A stretch of DNA of 5,583 nucleotides, taken from positions 1 through 5,583 of the forward strand of contig JAUSIA010000216.1 of NCBI GenBank assembly GCA_030648225.1, read 5' to 3'. Of this stretch, positions 1 through 4,468 are shown in pieces (position 1 is the stretch's first letter; every line of letters starts with the position of its first letter). The position numbers and the translations under genes were made by a program. The DNA is from Ignavibacteria bacterium. GTDB taxonomy: Bacteria > Bacteroidota > Ignavibacteria > Ignavibacteriales > Ignavibacteriaceae. The notes beneath the pieces are model-generated. The model was not told where the DNA came from. It worked only from the letters and a program-made list of their open reading frames with translations, and ran no database searches.

Positions 1-1612
1 GTGCTACATAAGCACCGAGCATCTTCATATTTCCACGGATAATTTTAATTGCAATCTCAAGATTAACAAAAAGAGAAAATGAAGCTGAGAATGCAAGAAT
101 GATCATCATTATATCCGTTACCTTTCCGAACAAAACAATAAGTACAGTAAAAATCAGAGAGGCTGCTACAGCGAAAGCAGATTTCCTGATAAGCTCCTCT
201 TTCTTTGTGCTCTTCCACTTAAGTAATATGCTCAGGCCGTTCAACAAACCAATAATGATAGCAAGAGGCACATGCATTTCATTATAGAAGAAAGTATCAA
301 CTGCCTGACCAAATATAGGTGCTGAAGTTCCAACAAGAATAATTATTGCAGAAGCACATAAAACTATTGCAGCAGTAAACAAAGCAAGATCGCGTGAAAG
401 CAAAGCTTCATCAACAGGAGTTTCTTCAGTTAAAGTTTTCCACCTGTAAAACAGCATTCCGAAACCAAGGACTATAAAAGTACCAATAAAGATTATGAGG
501 AAGAGATAAACAATCATTCCGGGATCAACAAATGAATGAACAGATGCATCACCAAGAACTCCGCTCCTTGTTAAGAACGTGCTGTAAAGGACAAGAATAT
601 AAGTCATCAAACAGAGAATTAAATTTGTTTTTGCAAATCTTCCGATTCCGCCTTTAGCCTGGCTTTTTCTCTGCACAAGCAAGGTATGAACTGAAGCAAC
701 ACCAACTATCCAGGGAATTAAGCTGGAATTTTCTACAGGGTCCCATGCCCAGTAGCCACCCCAGCCGAGCATTTCATAAGCCCAGTAACCGCCAAGCATA
801 ATTCCCAGACCAAGAATTCCAGTTCCTGCAAGTACCCATGGAAATGCCTGCCTTACCCAATCCCTGTAATCATTCTTCATCATTGCTGCAATTGCAAATG
901 CAAAAGGAACTGTTGCCATTGAAAAGCCTGTAAAAAGAATTGGTGGGTGAATCTGCATCCAGAAATTAAGAAGCTGAGGGTTTAAACCTTTTCCATCAAT
1001 TATAAGATCATTTACTGCAATGCCGGCAGAGCTAAGAACAGAATAAAGCTCACTGCTCATTCTAATAAAATTTTGTCCAGTCGAGTTATCACTAAAAACA
1101 AAACTCTGAAGTAAAGGCATACCAACTATAGCTTGATTCAGAGTTTTCATATTTAAGAAAACCTGTTCTGTCCATATATATGCAAAAGGATTTTTAAACA
1201 ATGGTGAAACCATTATCAAAAGGAAAGTTGTTGCAAGAGTAAATACAGCCATTACTCTCGGTTCAAGATCTCCTCTCTTTGATGTATAAGATTGTAAAAC
1301 TATTCCTACTATTGAAGTGAGAAGAAGCCAAAGCATAAAGCTTCCTTCCTGTCCACCCCAGAAAGAAGCAATTAAAAATCCTGTCTTAAGAGAATTTTGG
1401 CTGTAACTGTAAACATATTTATACTCATAGGAATGAGTTAAAAGTGCATGCCATAATAAAGTTGATGCAACAATTACAAACATCGCCATTAAATGGTAAC
1501 CTATCCTGCCGTAATTATTTGTATTCTTGTATCCTCTGTAACTGAGGAAATACATAATCATCGTGAAAATGCTACAAGCCAAAGCTGCCGTTAATACAAT
1601 ACTACCGATCAT
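1..1612 (-). CDS. ccmF: CcmF, cytochrome c heme lyase subunit (3' end outside window)
   Basis: CcmF is the polytopic membrane protein that takes heme from CcmE and attaches it to apocytochrome c. Reading from ATG at 1612-1610, I checked the frame to the left edge and found 537 codons with no stop. A GAGG ribosome site (plus-strand 1618-1621) lies five bases upstream and supports this start. Visible marks are WGGQEGS (residues 85-91), IHPP with His222, the WWD motif WGGYWAWDPVENSS ending near residue 296 with Asp291, His309 in GVASVHT and His359 in LGDASVHSF. These match E. coli CcmF His173, His261 and His303 in order and approximate spacing. NPF (141-143) is separated from DGKGLNP (from 206) by 62 residues, against about ten in the E. 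coli protein as I recall it, so there is an insertion of about 50 residues. The fourth expected ligand (E. coli His491) and the C terminus are beyond the window. A 184-base repeat-bearing gap separates it from ccmE. Family assignment is secure. Confidence 0.96.
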   Translation of the reverse strand, partial: MIGSIVLTAALACSIFTMIMYFLSYRGYKNTNNYGRIGYHLMAMFVIVASTLLWHALLTHSYEYKYVYSYSQNSLKTGFLIASFWGGQEGSFMLWLLLTSIVGIVLQSYTSKRGDLEPRVMAVFTLATTFLLIMVSPLFKNPFAYIWTEQVFLNMKTLNQAIVGMPLLQSFVFSDNSTGQNFIRMSSELYSVLSSAGIAVNDLIIDGKGLNPQLLNFWMQIHPPILFTGFSMATVPFAFAIAAMMKNDYRDWVRQAFPWVLAGTGILGLGIMLGGYWAYEMLGWGGYWAWDPVENSSLIPWIVGVASVHTLLVQRKSQAKGGIGRFAKTNLILCLMTYILVLYSTFLTRSGVLGDASVHSFVDPGMIVYLFLIIFIGTFIVLGFGMLFYRWKTLTEETPVDEALLSRDLALFTAAIVLCASAIIILVGTSAPIFGQAVDTFFYNEMHVPLAIIIGLLNGLSILLKWKSTKKEELIRKSAFAVAASLIFTVLIVLFGKVTDIMMIILAFSASFSLFVNLEIAIKIIRGNMKMLGAYVA

Positions 1613-1629
1613 TTAGTCCTCATTTCATC

Positions 1630-1653
1630 GCATAGTGCATAGAGCATAGTGCG
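1630..1653 (+). repeat. GCATAGN heptamer array, left arm
   Basis: Three consecutive 7-base units (GCATAGT at 1630, GCATAGA at 1637, GCATAGT at 1644) are followed by a partial GCG. The reverse complement of the same units makes up the right arm at 1770-1797, so the two arrays could pair in a transcript that reads through from ccmE to ccmF. Confidence 0.85.
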
Positions 1654-1662
1654 AAATGTTTT

Positions 1663-1767
1663 TTAATTTAGTGACTTTTTAAAATTCGTAATCTTTCGAC
1701 ATAGTTTATCTGATAATTCAATTGCCATATTCCATATTTCCAAATCCTGAAATCTAAACTTACTCAT
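1663..1767 (-). pseudogene. Four-helix-bundle (S23/IVP-type) protein remnant, internally deleted
   Basis: A 34-codon frame runs from ATG at 1767-1765 to TAA at 1665-1663. Its first half, MSKFRFQDLEIWNMAIELSD, is the characteristic opening of the four-helix-bundle family related to 23S rRNA intervening-sequence proteins and the Avd accessory protein of diversity-generating retroelements. Family members are about 115-120 residues long. Here the frame jumps after DKL to CRKITNFKKSLN, which resembles what I recall as the C-terminal tail of this subfamily (Leu-x-Arg-Lys-Ile-Thr-Asn-Phe). The middle helices seem to have been removed, joining the two ends in frame. The N-terminal match is strong; the C-terminal match rests on memory. 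A product this short could not form the bundle. No clear Shine-Dalgarno is seen, and the start lies directly beside the right heptamer array. It is unlikely to have any role in cytochrome maturation. Confidence 0.65.
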
Positions 1768-1769
1768 AC

Positions 1770-1797
1770 ACTATGCCCCATGCTCTATGCCCTCTGC
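1770..1797 (-). repeat. GCATAGN heptamer array, right arm (inverted)
   Basis: On the minus strand this reads GCAGAGG, GCATAGA, GCATGGG, GCATAGT, four heptamers of which two are exact copies of left-arm units. On the plus strand the units start at 1770, 1777, 1784 and 1791. The outermost, most degenerate unit shares base 1797 with the last base of the ccmE stop codon. Confidence 0.8.
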
Positions 1798-2198
1798 TAT
1801 ATGTTTGAGGTTTTTACCTTTTCCTCTTCAAATTGCTCTTCATACTTGCTTGGGCATTTTGTTAAAATATCTTTTGCATGAAATTGTCCATCGCGGTATT
1901 GCCCGGTAACAACAACAGATACTGCAGATTCAAAGTTGTTGGGTATTGTTCCATGATACATAACTTTCATTTCAACACCTTTGGCATCCTGCAGATAAAA
2001 GCTGAAAGTTTTATGTTTTTTATCTATTTCATAATTCTTTTCTTTTACCCACTGCCCGGTTGCTTTAACTGTTTTAGTTTGTTCTTTTACTTTAGCAAAG
2101 TCTTCTTCGTATTGAATATTGCTTTGAGTAAAAAGATATAATATCAAACCAAGGAATACAACAATGATAAATCCACCAAAAATATATTTATTCTTCAT
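1797..2198 (-). CDS. ccmE: CcmE, periplasmic heme chaperone, Cys-x-x-x-Tyr variant
   Basis: CcmE binds heme covalently for a time on the outer face of the inner membrane and delivers it to CcmF. This 133-residue protein has a short basic start, one membrane anchor (about residues 5-23) and a compact domain with the family marks: KATGQWV near 45-51, a strand FSFYLQD near 65-71, VMYHGTIPNNF at 79-89, and VVVTGQY leading into AKDILTKCPSKYE. In E. coli the heme attaches to His130 of an HDENY segment; here that position is Cys115, with Tyr119 kept as CPSKY. CxxxY CcmE defines System I*, known in archaea and sulfate-reducing Deltaproteobacteria. A GGAGAG ribosome site lies six to seven bases before the ATG, inside the end of the ccmD-like gene, whose TGA overlaps this ATG by four bases. 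The stop TAG sits on the boundary of the neighbouring repeat element. The assignment is secure; use of Cys115 for heme attachment is by analogy. Confidence 0.95.
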   Translation of the reverse strand: MKNKYIFGGFIIVVFLGLILYLFTQSNIQYEEDFAKVKEQTKTVKATGQWVKEKNYEIDKKHKTFSFYLQDAKGVEMKVMYHGTIPNNFESAVSVVVTGQYRDGQFHAKDILTKCPSKYEEQFEEEKVKTSNI

Positions 2199-2332
2199 TT
2201 TTTCTCTCCGATTTCTTTTTCAATATTCTTAATTCTTTTGTCAAGGTTCCATAAGTAAAGGAAAACTCCAACCCAGACAATCAAAACAATTATCATCACA
2301 ATGTAGATTGCATTCTTTTCTAAGAATTCCAT
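2195..2332 (-). CDS. ccmD: CcmD-like small membrane protein
   Basis: This 45-residue gene begins MEFLEKNAIYIVMIIVLIVW and ends in a basic and acidic tail. A single hydrophobic segment (about residues 8-28) is followed by LWNLDKRIKNIEKEIG (27-42), the Leu-Asp-Lys/Arg-Arg-Ile pattern of CcmD and CcmD-like proteins. CcmD stabilises the CcmC-CcmE complex and is needed for release of holo-CcmE in proteobacteria. Its ATG follows the ccmC TAA with no spacer, and its TGA overlaps the ccmE ATG as ATGA, so translation of the three is probably coupled. A GAGGA ribosome site is formed by the last codons of ccmC. Sequence conservation in this family is low, so the assignment rests on size, topology, the tail pattern and position between ccmC and ccmE. 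Confidence 0.85.
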   Translation of the reverse strand: MEFLEKNAIYIVMIIVLIVWVGVFLYLWNLDKRIKNIEKEIGEKK

Positions 2333-3040
2333 TTATCCTCTTAATAAAAGTTGCTTGTTTAGTTTATCCCTGTAAATAAGGGATTTATAACCAAGTCTCC
2401 ACATCCAGAAGTAGAGAATTGTAAATCCAATTAAGGATAAAAAGAAAATAAGCTGCATATTTGAATTCATCTTAAAATCAATTACAGGACCTGCATTCGT
2501 ATCATCAGCAGAACCGGGATGAAGACCTGTCATTATTCTCGGCAATATAAAAATAAAAAATGGAACTGTTACAAAAGCTATTATTGCATAAACAGAAGAG
2601 AGTGTTGCTCTTTTCTCTTCAGATTCAATTGAAGATCTTAAAGCAAACCAGGCACCATAAATTAATAGAAGCGCAAATATACTTGTTTGTCTTGGATCCC
2701 AGCTCCAGAAAGAACCCCAGGCAAATTTTGCCCAAACTGCACCTGTAACTGTAGCAAGAATACAAAATATAATTCCAAGTTGTGCTGCTGCATAAGATTT
2801 AGCATCATCATCAAGATTTTTCTTCCTTAAGTATTTGAAACTGTAAATTGCTGTCATAAAAAAAGCAATTACAGTTAGCCAGGCAGTTGGTACATGAAAG
2901 AATATAATTTTTGCATTTTCTTCAAGTCCTTTTATAAATGGGAATTCATACCAGGCTTGTGGATTATCAACTATGGGAAAGGAGATTCCAGCTACTGAGA
3001 CGAAACAGAGTAATAAAAATAGAAATATTTTCCAGATCAT
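2333..3040 (-). CDS. ccmC: CcmC, heme-handling WWD-domain membrane protein
   Basis: CcmC holds heme on the periplasmic side of the membrane and catalyses its attachment to CcmE. The 235-residue product has six predicted membrane segments. His49 in FFHVPTAW and His174 in GLHPGS are spaced like the heme ligands His60 and His184 of E. coli CcmC. Between them lies the tryptophan-rich WWD motif WAKFAWGSFWSWDPRQTS (residues 103-120, Asp115). Length is near the family norm of about 240. The start at 3040 leaves a 30-base gap after ccmB with only a weak purine stretch (AAGAA) ahead of it. The ccmD-like start follows the stop directly. The ligand motifs and neighbours exclude the similar WWD proteins CcmF and CcsA, which differ in length and arrangement. 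Confidence 0.96.
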   Translation of the reverse strand: MIWKIFLFLLLCFVSVAGISFPIVDNPQAWYEFPFIKGLEENAKIIFFHVPTAWLTVIAFFMTAIYSFKYLRKKNLDDDAKSYAAAQLGIIFCILATVTGAVWAKFAWGSFWSWDPRQTSIFALLLIYGAWFALRSSIESEEKRATLSSVYAIIAFVTVPFFIFILPRIMTGLHPGSADDTNAGPVIDFKMNSNMQLIFFLSLIGFTILYFWMWRLGYKSLIYRDKLNKQLLLRG

Positions 3041-3070
3041 TTAATTCTTGTGGATAATTTGCTAAAAATA

Positions 3071-3733
3071 CTATTCTTTCCATATAAAATCGAAAAGCAA
3101 ATAAGATACTGTAAGTATAATAACATCATAACAAACAACAATTGCTAATTCAAACTGAGCAGTTTCAAAGCTTGTGCCATCTATTGAGAACAAAGTTAAT
3201 TGAACAGATGTTAATATTAAAGGCAGTAAGATCGGAAACGACAGTACAGGATATAATGTTCCCTTCGCTCCGGCTTTTGAAATTATGGCTGCTATTATTG
3301 TTGATGCAAATGCCAAACCGATATTACCCAGTATAAATGAAACGATAAAAAGACCAAAATTTTTAATAATAAAAGCTTCAAAAAGAGCGGAATAAAGAAT
3401 GGCAATTACTGTGTTCATTGCAAAGACCAAAATAAGATTAAAAAGAAGCTTCCCTGAAAACACTGTTGATGGAGCTGCAATTAATTGAAGTGTAAGTGAT
3501 GTTCCTCTCTCCTCTTCACTTACAAAAACCCGTGATAAACCGGACATTGATGTAAAGAATATAACTACCCAGAATAAACCTCCGGTTAAACTTTGGCTTA
3601 TGGTTTCGTTGCCAATAGAAAAAAGTATCACACTAAGCGTTACGATTATAAACATTGCAAGTGAGTTTATTGCGTAGCGGGTGCGCAGCTCGGAATGGAG
3701 ATCCTTTTTAAATAATGAATAAGATTTAGACAT
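3071..3733 (-). CDS. ccmB: CcmB, membrane subunit of the CcmAB heme-maturation ABC complex
   Basis: CcmB is the integral membrane partner of the ATPase CcmA. The complex uses ATP to free heme-loaded CcmE from CcmC and is not thought to export heme itself. The 220-residue protein matches the family length and shows a cytoplasmic start with KKDLHSELRTRY (9-20) followed by six membrane segments at roughly 22-41, 48-68, 95-118, 126-150, 160-182 and 194-217. The segment FFTSMSGLSRVFVSEEERGT (59-78) is the conserved loop that contacts the ATPase, and FPILLPLILTSV (166-177) is also typical. No good ribosome site is seen: an AGG lies about 13 bases ahead of the ATG. Unlike the rest of the operon it is separated from its partner ccmA, by 102 bases containing an inverted repeat. 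Confidence 0.93.
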   Translation of the reverse strand: MSKSYSLFKKDLHSELRTRYAINSLAMFIIVTLSVILFSIGNETISQSLTGGLFWVVIFFTSMSGLSRVFVSEEERGTSLTLQLIAAPSTVFSGKLLFNLILVFAMNTVIAILYSALFEAFIIKNFGLFIVSFILGNIGLAFASTIIAAIISKAGAKGTLYPVLSFPILLPLILTSVQLTLFSIDGTSFETAQFELAIVVCYDVIILTVSYLLFDFIWKE

Positions 3734-3751
3734 TATTTATATACTGCCTGA

Positions 3752-3829
3752 CTTAGTGCAACTTTGTGCCTCTGTGCCTCTGTGTGAAAGAAAACCACTA
3801 AGACACTAAGAGCACCAAGAATCACTAAG
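3752..3829. repeat. Imperfect inverted repeat of CACTAAG/CACAGAG units between ccmA and ccmB
   Basis: Two arms of about 35 bases (3752-3786 and 3795-3829) flank an eight-base A-rich spacer (3787-3794). The outer seven bases, CTTAGTG and CACTAAG, are exact complements. Each arm is made of short near-repeats: CTTAGTG, CTTTGTG, CTCTGTG, CTCTGTG on the left and CACTAAG, CACTAAG, CACCAAG, CACTAAG on the right, spaced eight to ten bases apart. The whole could fold into a long imperfect hairpin with many G-U pairs. Similar CACAGAG/CACAAAG blocks are, from memory, common in intergenic DNA of Bacteroidota-related and other environmental bacteria. There is no run of T after it in the direction of transcription, so it does not look like a terminator. 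Confidence 0.75.
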
Positions 3830-3835
3830 ATTATT

Positions 3836-4468
3836 TTAATTCTTATACTCATCTAAATTAATCCTTTCATTACACAGAAGAAGATCCGTCTTCTCATTCG
3901 ATGCAATGATCACAATATTTCTACTTCCCTCCTCTTTTATCAGTTCATAAACAACTTCTTTACCTTCATCATCAAGGTTGGAAGTTGGTTCATCGAGAAT
4001 AATTAATTGGGGGGAATGCATTAATGCAAAAATAAACTTTAGTCTCTGTTTCATTCCTGATGAGTAGGTTTTTACAAGATCATCTCTGCGGTTGAAGAGA
4101 AGAAATTTATTCAGGAGATTATCAACTCTTTCATTGTTAAAGGAGATTCCTCTTATTTCAGAAAAGTAATTAAGATTTTCATAAGCAGTAAATTCATCAT
4201 ACAGAACAAGGTAAGGTGAAACAAGACCAATGTGGTTGTGAAGCCTCTCTGGTTTTATTTCGCTTCCGTTTAGATTGTGAATTAGCTTTCCTGATGAAGG
4301 AGAAATAATGTTTGCAATAATTTTAACAAGAGTTGATTTGCCTGAGCCATTAGGACCTGATATTCCAAAAATAGTTGATGAGTCTAATTTAAATCTGATG
4401 TCTTTGAAGATTAATCTTCTGCCGAAAGTTTTGTTTACAGAATCAGCAAAAAGAGAGTATTCACTCAT
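3836..4468 (-). CDS. ccmA: CcmA, ATPase of the cytochrome c maturation ABC complex
   Basis: This 210-residue protein is a single ABC nucleotide-binding domain of normal CcmA length. Walker A is GPNGSGKST (38-46), the signature is YSSGMKQR (135-142), Walker B is LIILDEP (155-161) and the D-loop is SNLD (163-166). Two normally conserved positions differ. The Q-loop region reads IGLVSPYLVLYDE (80-92) with no glutamine, and the switch histidine is replaced, with IIASNEKTD (187-195) where a typical ABC ATPase has a His near position 191. With CcmB it powers release of holo-CcmE. The ATG overlaps the end of the metalloprotease-like gene by eight bases, and no clear ribosome site precedes it, so reinitiation by ribosomes finishing the upstream gene is plausible. 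On domain sequence alone it could be another ABC ATPase; adjacency to ccmB and ccmC makes CcmA the clear choice. Confidence 0.93.
   Translation of the reverse strand: MSEYSLFADSVNKTFGRRLIFKDIRFKLDSSTIFGISGPNGSGKSTLVKIIANIISPSSGKLIHNLNGSEIKPERLHNHIGLVSPYLVLYDEFTAYENLNYFSEIRGISFNNERVDNLLNKFLLFNRRDDLVKTYSSGMKQRLKFIFALMHSPQLIILDEPTSNLDDEGKEVVYELIKEEGSRNIVIIASNEKTDLLLCNERINLDEYKN

Larger units (their letters stand above)
1629..1797. mobile_element. Small repeat-bounded element, probably a deletion derivative of a four-helix-bundle gene cassette
   Basis: Almost the whole ccmE-ccmF gap is occupied by a unit with heptamer arrays at both ends and a short reading frame between them. The left array (1630-1653) reads GCATAGT, GCATAGA, GCATAGT on the plus strand. 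The right array (1770-1797) gives the same heptamers on the minus strand, so the ends are inverted. The interior (1663-1767, minus) begins like a four-helix-bundle protein. All other junctions in this operon overlap or have gaps of 30 bases or less, except one other repeat-bearing gap, so this looks inserted. Exact ends and any target duplication cannot be fixed without an empty site. No transposase is present, so movement would have to depend on functions elsewhere. The mobility call is inference; the repeats themselves are directly visible. Confidence 0.6.

Noticed and set aside
99..287. Plus-strand reading frame of 62 codons
   Set aside because: It lies antisense inside ccmF, whose minus-strand frame is open throughout with family motifs; the product shows no recognisable domain.
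1..1612. Frameshift or break in ccmF
   Set aside because: I checked the frame across the whole interval and found no stop; the long segment before HPP is a continuous in-frame insertion.
1630..1797. CRISPR array
   Set aside because: The repeated units are only seven bases, tandem without spacers, and the two blocks are in opposite orientation; no cas gene is present.
1878..2141. Plus-strand reading frame of 87 codons
   Set aside because: It is antisense to ccmE. Its Phe- and Ile-rich sequence is what the complement of a Lys- and Glu-rich gene gives.
2560..2748. Plus-strand reading frame of 62 codons
   Set aside because: It is antisense to ccmC with no ribosome site or domain; a shadow frame.
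3142..3336. Plus-strand reading frame of 64 codons
   Set aside because: It is antisense to ccmB; its Leu-rich stretch is a complement artefact.
3752..3829. Intrinsic transcription terminator between ccmA and ccmB
   Set aside because: The hairpin is long and imperfect, and no T run follows it in the direction of transcription; a terminator here would also cut the operon.
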